Translations under genes and position numbers: made by a program
Part shown: piece by piece, positions 18,169 through 29,012 of the stretch
Numbering within the stretch: position 1 is the first letter of the stretch
Layout: each line of letters starts with the position of its first letter
Notes under the pieces: generated by a model
The model's input: only the letters and a program-made list of their open reading frames with translations
Database searches by the model: none
What the model was told of the DNA's origin: nothing
Assembly (NCBI GenBank): GCA_903970465.1
Contig: CAJCIO010000052.1
Location: 1 to 59,927, forward strand
From: Gammaproteobacteria bacterium
GTDB lineage: Bacteria > Pseudomonadota > Gammaproteobacteria > Pseudomonadales > Pseudomonadaceae
DNA length: 59,927 nt
Direction: 5' to 3'

Positions 18169-19491
18169 ATGGGTTTTGTATCTAAACGCACCGCTGCAAG
18201 TTTGTGTGGTGGTCTGATTCTCGCCGCCAGCGCTTCTGCAAACGCTGCTGTCGACGCCAAACTGCTGGAAATGCTCAAGGCCAACGGCTCCATAACACCC
18301 GCTCAATACAGCGAGCTGCAAGGCGAACTGGCCAAGGATCAACAACAAGCCGCCGCCGATGCCGCTCAGAAAAAAAATGAGATGTCGGCTTTCGATCAAA
18401 AGGTCGCTTGGGCAGCCAAGACCCAGATCCACGGCGACGTTCGTGTCCGTCAGGAAAACATCAACCGCGACGGCGGCAGCAGCACCACCGGAGCCACTTC
18501 CGATGGCGATCGAATTTCTGACCGCCAGCGTATCCGTGCGCGCTTCGGCGTTTACAGCGAAATCAACCCGCAGGTGGACGCTGGCATCCGCGTAGCCACC
18601 GGCAGCACCAGCTCAGACTCACGCTCCACCAACGTGGACCTGAACAACGGCTTCACCAAGAAAAACCTGTGGCTGGACCTTGGCTACCTCGACTGGCACC
18701 CGACCGTCGCGCCCAACCTGCACTTGATCGGCGGTAAAATGCTGCAGCCTTGGGTAAGCATGGGCGATATCATCTGGGATGGCGACGTGAACCCGGAAGG
18801 TGTGGCCGCGACATACAAACTGCCACTGAGCAAAGATGCCTCGCTGTTCGGTAGCCTGGGCTACTACACCCTGAAAGATAACGTCGACGGCGACGGCTTC
18901 CAGTACAACCATGACCTGAGCCTGTACACCGGTCAGTTGGGCGGCAAGTTCAATCTGGGCGACGCAGTGGGTGTCACCATCGGCGGTAGTGTCTACTCGT
19001 ACAACAACTCCGATAACGATGGCGAAGCAGCGGCGGGTATCAACTCGAGCGGCGGCACTACGGCCAAGACGCTGGTCGCCAATGGCAACACCACTAACGA
19101 GTTCCGCCTGTACGAAGGTTTTGGCCAGATCGACATCAAGAACCTGCCGATCCCGTTGGCCGTGTACGGCCAATACGTGAAGAACAGCAAATCCACCGAT
19201 GGCGACGACAAAGCATGGCTTGCCGGTGTCAAGACCAAGCTGGCTGGCTTCTCTTTCGACTACAACTACCGCGATGTGCAGCGTAATGGTGTGGTCGGCG
19301 CGTTCACCGACTCGGACTTCGGCAACGGCACCACCGGTGCCCATGGTCATAAGTTCAAGGTCGGCTACGACATCGATAAAAACTTCGGTCTGGGCGTGAC
19401 TTACTTCATGGCCAAGTCCGATACGCAGGTTGCCAACCAGTCAGACGCTGACGTCAACACCCTGCAGCTGGACCTGGAAGCCAAGTTCTAA
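18169..19491 (+). CDS. putative porin (Porin_5 type)
   Basis: A 440-residue outer-membrane protein. The signal peptide is followed by a short helical/coiled segment (about residues 24-60, AVDAKLLEMLKANGSITPAQ), then a barrel with many alternating aromatic strands, ending in DLEAKF. The helical region after the signal may reach the peptidoglycan or form the trimer stalk. Solute is unknown. The ATG at 18169 follows GGGGAG; the frame to 18124 has no ribosome site. Its terminator is at 19511. Confidence 0.85.
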   Translation: MGFVSKRTAASLCGGLILAASASANAAVDAKLLEMLKANGSITPAQYSELQGELAKDQQQAAADAAQKKNEMSAFDQKVAWAAKTQIHGDVRVRQENINRDGGSSTTGATSDGDRISDRQRIRARFGVYSEINPQVDAGIRVATGSTSSDSRSTNVDLNNGFTKKNLWLDLGYLDWHPTVAPNLHLIGGKMLQPWVSMGDIIWDGDVNPEGVAATYKLPLSKDASLFGSLGYYTLKDNVDGDGFQYNHDLSLYTGQLGGKFNLGDAVGVTIGGSVYSYNNSDNDGEAAAGINSSGGTTAKTLVANGNTTNEFRLYEGFGQIDIKNLPIPLAVYGQYVKNSKSTDGDDKAWLAGVKTKLAGFSFDYNYRDVQRNGVVGAFTDSDFGNGTTGAHGHKFKVGYDIDKNFGLGVTYFMAKSDTQVANQSDADVNTLQLDLEAKF

Positions 19492-19510
19492 GGTTTCTAT
19501 CGCCCATGAA

Positions 19511-19536
19511 AACGCCGGCTGATGCCGGCGTTTTTT
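19511..19536 (+). terminator. terminator of the Porin_5 gene
   Basis: AACGCCGGC-TGAT-GCCGGCGTT stem followed by TTTTTT, 20 bases after the porin stop codon. Confidence 0.9.
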
Positions 19537-19538
19537 AT

Positions 19539-19562
19539 GCCTGCGTGATCACCCACGCAGGC
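19539..19562 (-). terminator. hairpin after the KAS III-like gene
   Basis: GCCTGCGTG and CACGCAGGC form a nine-base-pair stem directly beyond the stop of the minus-strand KAS III gene. There is no T run on that strand, so it may stop transcription only weakly; the porin hairpin next to it may assist. Confidence 0.45.
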
Positions 19563-19563
19563 T

Positions 19564-20685
19564 TCAACGTTTGCGCAGGATCACGCTACCGATCGAATAC
19601 CCCGCCCCGAACGAGCTCAGCACACCTAGCGCCCCAGGCTGCAGATCATCCTGGTAGGTATGCAAGGCAATGACCGAACCCGCCGAGCTGGTGTTGGCGT
19701 AGGTATCGAGAATCACCGGTGCCTCATCCAGCGTGGCATCGCGCCCCAGCAGCTTCTTGACGATCAGGTGGTTCATGCTGAGGTTGGCCTGATGCAGCCA
19801 GAAGCGCCGTACCGCGCTGACCTCGATGTCGTTCTCGGCCAGGTGCTGGGCAATGAGCTCGGCGACCATCGGGCAGACTTCGCGAAACACCTTGCGGCCT
19901 TCCTGCACGAACAGCTTGTCGATGGCATCGGCGCTCTCTTCTGCAGTGCGATTGAGAAAACCGAAGTTGTTGCGGATGTTGTTGGAGAACTGAGTCAGCA
20001 GTTTGGTGCTGACGATATCGAATTGATACGCCGAGGTCGCCAGGTCAGCCCGCTCGACCACCACGGCCGTCGCCGCGTCGCCAAAGATGAAATGGCTGTC
20101 GCGGTCGCGGAAATTGAGGTGCCCGGTGCAGATCTCCGGATCGACCACCAGCACCGCCCGCGCCTGACCCAACTGCACGCTGTTGGCGGCGGTCTGGATG
20201 CCGAACGTGGCGGAGGAGCACGCGACGTTCATGTCGAAGCCGAAGCCCTGAATGCCCAGCGCCTGCTGGACTTCGATCGCAACGGCCGGATAAGGCCGCT
20301 GCAGGTTGGAACAGGCGACGATCACCGCATCGATATCGGCGGCGGTCTTGCCGGCACGCTGCAAGGCTTGTTCGGCGGCAGCGGTGGCCATTTCGCAGAG
20401 AATCGATGGCTCATCGTTACTGCGTTCACGCAGCCGCGGCTTCATCCGTTGTGGGTCAAGAATACCGGCCTTGTCCATGACGAAGCGGCTCTTGATGCCC
20501 GAAGCCTTCTCGATGAACGGTGCACTGGATTCGCCGAGGGCTGCGACCTCGCCGCGTTCGATGGCGGCGGCGTTGTCGCTGTTGAACTGGTGCACATAGG
20601 CGTTGAAGGACTCCACGAGTTCTTCGTTGGAGATGCTGTCGGCCGGAGTGTAGAGCCCGGTACCGCTGATGACGACGTTATGCAC
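19564..20685 (-). CDS. beta-ketoacyl-ACP synthase III-like enzyme (FabH family)
   Basis: A 373-residue condensing enzyme with the complete Cys156 (NVACSSAT), His298 (WLHQAN) and Asn331 (TYANTSSAG) triad of KAS III. It is longer than typical FabH (~320 residues) because of an insertion around residues 25-90. In P. aeruginosa the FabH-like PA3286 extends octanoyl-CoA from beta-oxidation into fatty acid synthesis; this gene lies near fadD1/fadD2 as there and is the likely counterpart, though primer specificity is inferred. Its stop is followed by a hairpin at 19539. Confidence 0.9.
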   Translation of the reverse strand: MHNVVISGTGLYTPADSISNEELVESFNAYVHQFNSDNAAAIERGEVAALGESSAPFIEKASGIKSRFVMDKAGILDPQRMKPRLRERSNDEPSILCEMATAAAEQALQRAGKTAADIDAVIVACSNLQRPYPAVAIEVQQALGIQGFGFDMNVACSSATFGIQTAANSVQLGQARAVLVVDPEICTGHLNFRDRDSHFIFGDAATAVVVERADLATSAYQFDIVSTKLLTQFSNNIRNNFGFLNRTAEESADAIDKLFVQEGRKVFREVCPMVAELIAQHLAENDIEVSAVRRFWLHQANLSMNHLIVKKLLGRDATLDEAPVILDTYANTSSAGSVIALHTYQDDLQPGALGVLSSFGAGYSIGSVILRKR

Positions 20686-20794
20686 GATCGTTCCTCTTTG
20701 AATGACGCCAATGTTGTTAGTTATTGAGCGGCGGAGTGTGCCATATCTGCTGGCGGTTTGGCGCGCCCTCGACCTGCTCGCTACAGGTAGGCTT

Positions 20795-23700
20795 TTAGCT
20801 GTCCACCTGGCTCCACTGCTTGCTTAAACGCTTGTCCGACACCGGTACTTTAGTCCCCAGCTGCTGAGCGAACAGCGACACCCGATATTCTTCGAGCCAC
20901 CAGCGAAACAGCTCCAGCTGCGGATCGCGTTTGCCTTCCTGGCGGTGCTTGTCCAAACGCGTGGCGTATTGCGCCCAGTATCCGGACAGCTCGCCACTCC
21001 AGACCCGATCCTTCTGCACCTGGGCTGGCAGTTTCTCCAGGCGCAGTTCGATGGCCTTGAGGAACCGTGGCAGCTCCTTGAGCCACAGCCCGGGGGTTTC
21101 GCGTACGAACCCCGGATAGACCAGATTGGCCAACTGCTGCTTGATGTCGTTCAAGGCCACGGCCTGGGCCAGGTCGATCTTGCCCTTGAAGCGCTTTTGC
21201 AGGCCATGCCACAGTTTGAGAATCTCCAGACTCAAGCGCGCCAGGCGTTCAGCATGCTCGGCCCACGTGCCGCGCTTGCGCTCGGCCAGCGACAGCAGCC
21301 CGGCGCCATCACGGGGCAACACGGACTCGCCTTCGAGCACACAGGTGTCGAGGCTGGCCAGCAAGATATCCTCGACCAGCGCGTCAATACGGCCCAGGTC
21401 GCGATACATCAAGCCTAGCTCGGTCAGCCCTGGCAGCTTGCCGCGCAGGAACTTGGCTGGCTCGGCCAGTTGCTGCAACAGCAGGCGCTGCAGCGCACGA
21501 CGATGCTGGAATTCGGCTTCGGCGGCGGTCGAGAAACGCCCTTCCTTGACAGTGCCGCCCTCTTCCACCAGCGCTGGATAGACCGTCAGCGACAGCCCGG
21601 CGATATTCTGCTGGGTGGTTTCGGCCACGGCGGCGAAGACCTTGGCCTCCACCGGCTTCTGGTTTTTCGCGGTCGCCGGTACCGCCAGCGCCGCTTGGCT
21701 GGCCTGGGCGAAGCGCGCGGTGAGCTCGGCCAAATCGCGCCCCTCACCGAGGAACTTGCCCTGACCGTCGAGCACTTCGAGGTTCATGCGCAAGTGGCTT
21801 TCGACCTGCTGCTCGGACTCGGCCCAGGCCTCATCGGAGACTCGCGCGCCCGTCATCCGCAGCAATTCGCGGCCCAGCGCCTCAGGCAACGATCCTTCGG
21901 CGAAGGTCATGCGTTGCAACGCGGCCTTGACGAAATCCGGCACCGGCACGAAGTTCTTGCGCAGCGCCTTGGGCAGGTTGCGCACCAGAGCGATGCACTT
22001 GGCCTCGATCAACCCGGGCACCAGCCACTCCAGTCGCTCGCCAGGCAACGAAGGCAACAACGGCGCCGGAACGGTAAGGGTCACGCCATCACGGGGATGG
22101 TTGGGTTCGAAGTGATAGCTCAGAGCCAGGGTCAGGTCGCCCAGGCGCAACGTGTCCGGGTATTGCGCGGCAGTGACCTCGCTGGCCTCGCGGGCCAGCA
22201 CGTCTTCGGCGCGCATGATCAGCAGTTGCGGGTCCTTCTGGCTGGTGACCTTGTACCAACTGTCGAAGGTGGCCGTCTGGTGAATCTCTGCCGGTACCCG
22301 CGCGTCGTAATAGGCGTAGAGGGTCTCTTCGTCGGCAAGGATATCGCGTCGCCGTGCCTTGGCTTCCAGCGCATCGAGCTGTTCGAGCAACTCGCGGTTG
22401 GCGCTCAGGCACCGCGCCCGCGACTGGATCTCGCCACGCACCAGGCCTTCGCGGATGAACAGCTCCCGCGAGGCGATTGGGTCCACCGGGCCGAAATGCA
22501 CCGGCCGCCGGCCGATGATGATCAGGCCATACAGCGTGACCTGTTCGAAGGCCACCACCTGACCGCGCTTTTTCTCCCAGTGCGGCTCGAAGTGGTTGGT
22601 CTTGACCAGATGGCGCGCCAGGGGCTCGATCCAGTCCGGTTCGATCTTGGCCACCATGCGCGCATACAGCTTGGTGGTCTCCATCAACTCGGCCGCCATC
22701 AACCATTGCGGGCGTTTGCGGCCGATGCCGGACGAAGGATGAATCCAGAAGCGCCGTTGGCGGGCACCCAGATAATCGCCTTCTTCGGTTTTCTGGCCGA
22801 TCTGACTGAGCAAGCCGGAGAGGACCGCTTTGTGCAATTTAGGGTGATCGGCCGGGTCCTTGTTGACGGTCAGTTGCAGTTCCCGGCAGATCAGCCCGAG
22901 CTGGCGGTGGGCATCGCGCCACTCGCGCAGGCGCAGGTAGTTGAGGAAGTTCTTGCGGCACCAATTGCGCAGCGGGCTGGCGGTCAGGGCCAGACGCTGC
23001 TCTTCAAAGCCGCGCCACAGATTGACCAGCGCAGCGAAGTCCGAATCGGCGTCCTTCCACTGTGCATGAGCCTGGTCCGCCGCTTGCTGACGCTCGGGCG
23101 GGCGCTCGCGCGGGTCCTGCACCGACAACGCGCTGGCGACGATCAACACTTCCTGCAGGCTGCCCTGCTGAGCGGCCTCGAGCAGCATCCGCCCCAGGCG
23201 CGGGTCCAATGGCAAGCGTGCCAACTGTCGGCCCATCGGGGTCAGTTGATTGTCGCGGGTCACCGCAGAGAGCTCTTGCAGCAGGTTGAAGCCGTCGGTA
23301 ATAGCCTTGCCATCCGGCGGTTCGATGAACGGGAAGGCATCGATGGCGCCGAGGCGCAGGTGCAACATCTGCAGGATCACGGCCGCCAGGTTGGTGCGTA
23401 GGATCTCGGGGTCGGTAAAGGCCGGTCGCGCGTTGAAGTCTTCTTCGCTGTACAGGCGCACGCAAATGCCCGGCTCGACCCGGCCGCAACGGCCTTTGCG
23501 CTGGTTGGCGCTGGCCTGGGAAACCGCCTCGATGGGCAAACGCTGGACCTTGGCCCGATAGCTGTAACGGCTGATGCGCGCGGTGCCGCTGTCGATCACG
23601 TAGCGGATGCCGGGCACCGTCAGCGAGGTTTCGGCGACGTTGGTGGCCAGCACCACCCGTCGGCCCGGATGCGACTGGAAGATGCGTTGCTGTTCGGCAG

Positions 23701-24706
23701 GCGACAGTCGTGCGTACAACGGCAGGATTTCGGTGTGCTTGAGTTGCGCCTTGCGCAGGATGTCAGCCGCATCGCGAATTTCCCGTTCGCCGGGCAAAAA
23801 CACCAGCACGTCACCCGGGCCTTTGCCGTTGCCGCGTTCGAAGTGGGCGATTTCATCCAGCGTGGCGATGATTGCCTGGTCGACGCTGAGGTCTTCCTCG
23901 ACGCTGTTGCCCTCCTCGTCCTGCTCGCTGGTCAGCGGCCGGTACCAGGTGTCCACCGGGTAGGTACGGCCGGACACTTCGATGATCGGCGCCTTGTCGA
24001 AGTGCTCGGAAAACCGCTCCAGGTCGATGGTCGCCGAAGTGATGATGACTTTCAGGTCCGGGCGGCGCGGCAGCAGGGTCTTGAGGAAGCCGAGCAGGAA
24101 ATCGATATTGAGACTGCGCTCGTGGGCTTCGTCGACGATGATGGTGTCGTAACGCTCCAGAAAACGGTCGTGTTGGGTTTCGGCCAGCAGGATGCCATCG
24201 GTCATCAGCTTGACCAGAGTGTTGCTGTCGCTCTGGTCCTCGAAACGTACTTGATAGCCCACCAGCCCGCCTAACGGCGTGGCGAGTTCTTCAGCGACCC
24301 GGGCGGCGACGCTGCGCGCGGCGATCCGTCGTGGCTGGGTGTGGGCGATCTGGCCATGCTGGCCGCGGCCCAGTTCCAGGCAGATTTTCGGCAACTGGGT
24401 GGTTTTACCCGAGCCCGTCTCGCCGGCGATGATCAACACCTGGTGTTCGGACAAGAGCTTTTTGATCTCGTCGCGCTTGGCGGCGATCGGCAGATTGTCG
24501 TCATAGCGAATCGTCGGCACGCTGTCGCGCCGCGCCGTGACCCGGGCGCACGAGGCCTGCAGCTTCTCGACCCATTGCGCCAGCTTGCCTTCGTCAGGCC
24601 TTTTGCGCAGTTCCAGCAGTTGGCGTCGCAAGCGGTTGCGATCGCCGATCATGGCATGGTCGAGGGTATTGAGCAGGTCGCCGGTAGCGGGAGTCTGGAG
24701 GGTCAT
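20795..24706 (-). CDS. hrpA: ATP-dependent RNA helicase HrpA
   Basis: A 1303-residue DEAH-box RNA helicase, the usual size of proteobacterial HrpA. Walker A is GETGSGKTT (about residue 94), the DEAH motif is in [10 protein letters not shown], and [10 protein letters not shown] and QRKGRCGR (motif VI) follow; then come the OB and long C-terminal HrpA-specific domain. HrpA processes messages and clears stalled ribosomes in E. coli. The gene stands alone, with REP repeats upstream. Confidence 0.95.
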   Translation of the reverse strand: MTLQTPATGDLLNTLDHAMIGDRNRLRRQLLELRKRPDEGKLAQWVEKLQASCARVTARRDSVPTIRYDDNLPIAAKRDEIKKLLSEHQVLIIAGETGSGKTTQLPKICLELGRGQHGQIAHTQPRRIAARSVAARVAEELATPLGGLVGYQVRFEDQSDSNTLVKLMTDGILLAETQHDRFLERYDTIIVDEAHERSLNIDFLLGFLKTLLPRRPDLKVIITSATIDLERFSEHFDKAPIIEVSGRTYPVDTWYRPLTSEQDEEGNSVEEDLSVDQAIIATLDEIAHFERGNGKGPGDVLVFLPGEREIRDAADILRKAQLKHTEILPLYARLSPAEQQRIFQSHPGRRVVLATNVAETSLTVPGIRYVIDSGTARISRYSYRAKVQRLPIEAVSQASANQRKGRCGRVEPGICVRLYSEEDFNARPAFTDPEILRTNLAAVILQMLHLRLGAIDAFPFIEPPDGKAITDGFNLLQELSAVTRDNQLTPMGRQLARLPLDPRLGRMLLEAAQQGSLQEVLIVASALSVQDPRERPPERQQAADQAHAQWKDADSDFAALVNLWRGFEEQRLALTASPLRNWCRKNFLNYLRLREWRDAHRQLGLICRELQLTVNKDPADHPKLHKAVLSGLLSQIGQKTEEGDYLGARQRRFWIHPSSGIGRKRPQWLMAAELMETTKLYARMVAKIEPDWIEPLARHLVKTNHFEPHWEKKRGQVVAFEQVTLYGLIIIGRRPVHFGPVDPIASRELFIREGLVRGEIQSRARCLSANRELLEQLDALEAKARRRDILADEETLYAYYDARVPAEIHQTATFDSWYKVTSQKDPQLLIMRAEDVLAREASEVTAAQYPDTLRLGDLTLALSYHFEPNHPRDGVTLTVPAPLLPSLPGERLEWLVPGLIEAKCIALVRNLPKALRKNFVPVPDFVKAALQRMTFAEGSLPEALGRELLRMTGARVSDEAWAESEQQVESHLRMNLEVLDGQGKFLGEGRDLAELTARFAQASQAALAVPATAKNQKPVEAKVFAAVAETTQQNIAGLSLTVYPALVEEGGTVKEGRFSTAAEAEFQHRRALQRLLLQQLAEPAKFLRGKLPGLTELGLMYRDLGRIDALVEDILLASLDTCVLEGESVLPRDGAGLLSLAERKRGTWAEHAERLARLSLEILKLWHGLQKRFKGKIDLAQAVALNDIKQQLANLVYPGFVRETPGLWLKELPRFLKAIELRLEKLPAQVQKDRVWSGELSGYWAQYATRLDKHRQEGKRDPQLELFRWWLEEYRVSLFAQQLGTKVPVSDKRLSKQWSQVDS

Positions 24707-24819
24707 CAGGTACGTCGGAGTCTTCTACAGGAGGGCGTTTCACCGTGATCGGGCATTATCGCAGAAATGCCTGGTGGCGTGGGCATGAGGGGCATTTGAA
24801 GATTCTCGCAGGCTGTGAC

Positions 24820-24980
24820 GGCCTTTTCGCAAGCAAGCTTTGCTCCCACAGGGCCCTGCCTGAGCGGTAAACCTGTGGGAGCATGGCTTGCCAGCGAAGG
24901 GGCCGTGCGGGCTTTGCTCCCACCGTGCAAACCCTACCTGCGCGGTGCACCTGCGGGAGCATGGCTTGCCGGCGCAGGGA
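24820..24980. repeat. cluster of three to four REP elements
   Basis: GGCCTTTTCGCAAGCAAGC, GCATGGCTTGCCAGCGAAGGGGCC, GGGCTTTGCTCCCACCG and GCATGGCTTGCCGGCGCAGGG are alternating copies in the gap between hrpA and fadD1. The copies differ by a few bases each. This is the densest REP array in the window. Confidence 0.8.
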
Positions 24981-25011
24981 CCCGGCGAGTCACCGCGCAA
25001 GCCGCCTGGGA

Positions 25012-26709
25012 TCAGGCGATCTTCTTCAGCCCCAGCTTGCGCAACTCTTCGTCGCGCAGCTCGCGGCGCAGGATCTTGCCGACGTTGGTGGTCGGCAATG
25101 CATCGCGGAACTCCACGGACTTGGGCACCTTGTAGCCGGTGACGTTGGCACGCATGTGCTCCATGACCTGCTCCTTGGTCAGTGTCATGCCCGGGCGCAC
25201 CACCACGAAGATCTTGATGATTTCGCCGGATTTTTCGTCCGGGATACCGATGGCCGCACATTGCAGCACGCCCGGCAACGAAGCCAGAACATCTTCGAGC
25301 TCGTTGGGGTACACGTTGAAACCAGAGACCAGGATCATGTCCTTCTTGCGATCGACGATGCGCATATAGCCATCTTCCTGGATCAAGGCGATATCACCGG
25401 TCTTCAGCCAGCCTTCGCTGTCGAGGATTTCATCGGTGGCCTCCTGGCGCTGCCAATAGCCCTTCATCACCTGAGGACCCTTGATGCACAGTTCGCCAAT
25501 TTCACCGAAGGTCAATTCGCGGCCACTGTCGTCGATAACCTTGCACAAGGTCGAGGGCACCGGAATGCCGATGGTGCCGACCTGGATTTTCTGAATCGGG
25601 TTGACGGTGGCCACCGGGCTGGTTTCGGTCATGCCATAACCTTCGCAGATAGGGCAACCGGTGATGTCCTTCCAGCGTTCGGCGGCAGCCAGTTGCAAGG
25701 CCATGCCTCCGGACAGGGTGACCTTCAGCGAGGAAAAATTCAGCGCGCGGAATTCAGCGTTGTTGCACAGCGCCACGAACAGCGTGTTGAGGCCGATGAA
25801 AGCGCTGAACTTCCATTTAGACAGTTCCTTGACCATCGCGGGCAGGTCCCGCGGGTTGCTGATCAGGATGTTGTGATTGCCGATCAACATCATGGCCATG
25901 CAATGGAAGGTGAACGCATAGATGTGGTAGAGCGGCAATGGCGTGATGACCACCTCGCAACCTTCATTCAGGTTGGAGGCCATCAGCGCCTTGCACTGCA
26001 ACATGTTGGCGATGAGGTTGCGATGGGTCAGCATCGCGCCCTTCGCAATACCGGTGGTGCCCCCGGTGTATTGCAGCACGGCCACATCATCGTGCTGCGG
26101 ACTGGCTTCGCGCACCGCGTGACCATGGCCCTTGCGCAATACGTCGTTGAAACGCACGGCGGTAGGCAGGTGGTATGGCGGCACCATCTTCTTCACATAC
26201 TTGATGACGCTGTTGACCAGCAGACGCTTGAGCGGCGGCAGCAGATCTGCCACTTCCGTAACAATGATGTGCTTGACCTTGGTCTTGGGCACCACGTTCT
26301 GCGCCAGATGCGCCATGTTGGCCAGGCACACCAGCGCCTTGGCGCCGGAATCGTTGAACTGGTGTTCCATTTCCCGCGCGGTGTACAGCGGGTTGGTGTT
26401 GACCACGATCAGCCCAGCACGGATCGCGCCGAATACCGCCACCGGATATTGCAGCACATTGGGCAACTGCACGGCGATGCGATCGCCGGGCTGCAGATCG
26501 GTATGCTGTTGCAGGTAAGCCGCAAAGGCGCCGGAGAGCTCATAGAGCTCGCCGTAGGTGAGGGTCTTGCCCAGGTTGGTGAACGCCGGCTTGTCGGCGA
26601 AACGCTGGCAGGACTGCTGCAACACTGCCTGGATATTCGGATACTGATCCGGGTCGATATCGGCGGCGATGCCCACCGGATATTTATCCTTCCAGAAGTT
26701 GTCGATCAT
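25012..26709 (-). CDS. fadD1: long-chain fatty acid-CoA ligase FadD1
   Basis: A 565-residue acyl-CoA synthetase that adenylates fatty acids and forms acyl-CoA for beta-oxidation. The AMP-binding P-loop YTGGTTGIAKGAM (about residue 213), YGMTETSP, and the WLKTGDIA and RKKDMILVSGFNVYP segments are intact. The ATG at 26709 (MIDNFWKDKYP) fits Pseudomonas FadD1; the frame to 26736 is not needed, with GGAGG lying before 26709. It lies 340 bases downstream of fadD2 on the same strand. Confidence 0.94.
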   Translation of the reverse strand: MIDNFWKDKYPVGIAADIDPDQYPNIQAVLQQSCQRFADKPAFTNLGKTLTYGELYELSGAFAAYLQQHTDLQPGDRIAVQLPNVLQYPVAVFGAIRAGLIVVNTNPLYTAREMEHQFNDSGAKALVCLANMAHLAQNVVPKTKVKHIIVTEVADLLPPLKRLLVNSVIKYVKKMVPPYHLPTAVRFNDVLRKGHGHAVREASPQHDDVAVLQYTGGTTGIAKGAMLTHRNLIANMLQCKALMASNLNEGCEVVITPLPLYHIYAFTFHCMAMMLIGNHNILISNPRDLPAMVKELSKWKFSAFIGLNTLFVALCNNAEFRALNFSSLKVTLSGGMALQLAAAERWKDITGCPICEGYGMTETSPVATVNPIQKIQVGTIGIPVPSTLCKVIDDSGRELTFGEIGELCIKGPQVMKGYWQRQEATDEILDSEGWLKTGDIALIQEDGYMRIVDRKKDMILVSGFNVYPNELEDVLASLPGVLQCAAIGIPDEKSGEIIKIFVVVRPGMTLTKEQVMEHMRANVTGYKVPKSVEFRDALPTTNVGKILRRELRDEELRKLGLKKIA

Positions 26710-27047
26710 CGAACCCCGCTCCTCCAGCCACTGCAAAGACTCACCGCATTTTATGCGGCTATTATTAAAAGTGTCGTTCGGCGTCGCTCACAACAGCGAG
26801 ATAGAGCCGAAGCGCGGCCGAGAGTAGCAGCTTTGCAAAACGGCCACCAGAGGGCCGAGCAAGGCTTAATGGTCATATTCAGAACTAAAAATTAAATTTT
26901 GGTCACGATTAAAGTAAAAGCACCACCCCTCTGTGGACCGGGCGCTGCCCAGGGAAGGACCCGCCCCGCCAGCATTCAGTCTAGACAATTGCACTGTCCG
27001 TGCCGCCTTCCCGGGCAGCGCCCGGTCCACTAATTGCGAGCAGGCAG
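26710..27047. other. fadD2-fadD1 intergenic region
   Basis: A 338-base gap with no gene. The part next to fadD1 is AT-rich around 26880-26925 and may hold a fadD1 promoter. The part next to fadD2 contains the long inverted repeat at 26933-27030. No operator for a known fatty-acid regulator was recognised. Confidence 0.6.
26933..27030. repeat. inverted pair of GGACCGGGCGCTGCCC repeats
   Basis: The left arm (26933-26958) begins GTGGACCGGGCGCTGCCC and is followed by AGGGAAGG; the right arm (27006-27030) is its inverse with one base fewer. The arms match over ~25 bases and are ~47 bases apart. A single related copy lies at 30989-31013. This is a third palindrome family, different from the two REP types. 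Confidence 0.8.
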
Positions 27048-28730
27048 TCAGCCTTCGTCGCGCAGCTCCCGACGCAGGATCTTGCCCACCGCCGTCATCG
27101 GCAGGCTCTCGCGCAACACGATCTGGTGCGGCACCTTGTAGCCCGTCAGGTTGGCCTTGCAGAACTGCCTCAACTCCTCAGGGTCGAACCCCGTCGTCCG
27201 CGGCACCACGAACAACTTCACCGCCTCTCCGGTCCGCGCGTCCGGAACGCCGATGGCGGCGCAGCTGGCCACGCCGGGATGGCCCATCACCACCTCTTCG
27301 ACTTCGTTGGGGTACACGTTGAAGCCCGAGACGATGATCATGTCTTTCTTGCGGTCGACGATGCGCACGAAGCCGTCGTTGCTGATGATTGCGATGTCAC
27401 CGGTCTTCAACCAGCCGTCGCTGTCCAGGGTTTCAGCGCTCGCCTCGGGATTGTTCCAATAGCCCTTCATGACTTGCGGACCCTGGATGCACAACTCGCC
27501 GCGCTCGCCCAGCGCCAGCTCGACACCTTGCTCATCGATGACCTTGACGGCGGTGCCCGGCAGCGGGATGCCCACCGAGCCCAATTGGGCGCTGGGGCCA
27601 TAGGGGTTGGCGCAGGCCACGGGTGAGGTCTCGGTCAAGCCATAGCCTTCGACGATGCGGCAACCGGTCAGCGCCTCCCAGCGCTCGGCCGTGGCAGTGG
27701 CCAACGCCGTGCCACCGGAATTGGTGACCTTAAGGGAGGAGAAATCCAGGCTGCGAAATTGCGGGTGATCCATCAAGGCGACGAACAAGGTGTTGAGCCC
27801 CAGCAGCCCGGTGAAGCGCCATTTTTTGAGCTCCTTGATAAAGCCGCCGATATCCCGCGGATTGCTGATCAGCACGTTGTGATTGCCGCTGGCCATCATG
27901 CACATGCAGTTGGCCGTGAAGGCATACACGTGGTAAAGCGGCAGCGGCGCGATCATCACCTCCTGGCCCGGCTCGATCATCCGCTCGCCGCCCTCACCGC
28001 GCTGGGAGAAACAAGCCTGCACCTGCAGCATGTTGGCAATGAGGTTGCCATGGGTGAGCATCGCGCCCTTGGCCTGACCGGTTGTGCCGCCGGTGTATTG
28101 CAGTACTGCGGTGTCATCCTGATCGGCCGGCACCGCAGCAGGCTGCAACTGTGCGTGCAGCATCTGGCGAAACTTGACGGCCTGGGGCAGGTGATAGAGC
28201 GGCACCATTTTCTTCACCTTGGCCACCATCAGGTTGACCAGCCAGCTTTTGGGCGCCGGCAGCAGGTCACCCATCTTGGCCTCGATGAGAAACTCGATAT
28301 TCGTGTCGCCCAGCACCTGCTCGACCTTGTTGCCGAACAGGTTGAGGTAGACCAACGCGCGCACCCCGGCATCCTTGAACTGATGGCGCATCTCGCGCAC
28401 GGTGTACAACGGATTGGTATTGACCACCACCAGCCCGGCCAGCAGTGCCCCGAACACGGCGATGGGGTATTGCAGGACGTTGGGCATCTGGATGGCGATG
28501 CGGTCACCAGGACGCAACGAGGTGTGCTGCTGCAACCAGCCGGCAAAGGATCGGGCGTGGGCGTGGAGCCGGGCGTAATCGAGGGTCACCCCCAGATTGC
28601 TGAAGGCTGGGCGCTGGGCGAAGTGTTCACAGGAGCGATCGAAGACCTCGACCACGGAGCGGTAGGCAGTCAAGTCGATGGACGAGTCCACACCGGCGGG
28701 GCGTTTGTCGTTCCAGAAATCGGCATTCAT
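27048..28730 (-). CDS. fadD2: long-chain fatty acid-CoA ligase FadD2
   Basis: A 560-residue paralogue of the FadD1 enzyme. The AMP motif YTGGTTGQAKGAM, YGLTETSP and RKKDMIIVSGFNVYP are intact. The start MNADFWNDKRPAGV at 28730 matches Pseudomonas FadD2; GAGGACAATAAT precedes it. P. aeruginosa carries the same tandem, with FadD1 and FadD2 differing in chain-length preference, so two specificities are likely. The gene is divergent from the MaoC hydratase. Confidence 0.94.
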   Translation of the reverse strand: MNADFWNDKRPAGVDSSIDLTAYRSVVEVFDRSCEHFAQRPAFSNLGVTLDYARLHAHARSFAGWLQQHTSLRPGDRIAIQMPNVLQYPIAVFGALLAGLVVVNTNPLYTVREMRHQFKDAGVRALVYLNLFGNKVEQVLGDTNIEFLIEAKMGDLLPAPKSWLVNLMVAKVKKMVPLYHLPQAVKFRQMLHAQLQPAAVPADQDDTAVLQYTGGTTGQAKGAMLTHGNLIANMLQVQACFSQRGEGGERMIEPGQEVMIAPLPLYHVYAFTANCMCMMASGNHNVLISNPRDIGGFIKELKKWRFTGLLGLNTLFVALMDHPQFRSLDFSSLKVTNSGGTALATATAERWEALTGCRIVEGYGLTETSPVACANPYGPSAQLGSVGIPLPGTAVKVIDEQGVELALGERGELCIQGPQVMKGYWNNPEASAETLDSDGWLKTGDIAIISNDGFVRIVDRKKDMIIVSGFNVYPNEVEEVVMGHPGVASCAAIGVPDARTGEAVKLFVVPRTTGFDPEELRQFCKANLTGYKVPHQIVLRESLPMTAVGKILRRELRDEG

Positions 28731-29012
28731 TATTATTGTCCTCAGGCCGCGCAGACACCTGCCGAACCCCATGCAGGGCAAGCACGGCGCAGCGTTCAGG
28801 ACGTTAGCAGGTCAGCGCGAACAGTCCCACAGGCAATGCTTCACTATTAACATCGTGAATCTATTTAATATAGAGGCACCGCCAATGTGCTCCACTGCGC
28901 TTGGTCGGACGTCTTAACCACTCAAAGCAGTTTTCGTCACCGCTGCCACTACCGTGTCCACCTGCTGCACGGTGCATCGCGGCTTTTCACGTTCAGCGAA
29001 GGATTCTTCTCC

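Noticed and set aside
21470..23401. Long plus-strand open frame opposite hrpA
   Set aside because: Antisense shadow of hrpA with no ribosome site or recognised domain.
24820..24980. Array of short repeats resembling CRISPR spacing
   Set aside because: Copies alternate in orientation, differ in sequence and have irregular gaps; no cas genes are near. They are REP elements.
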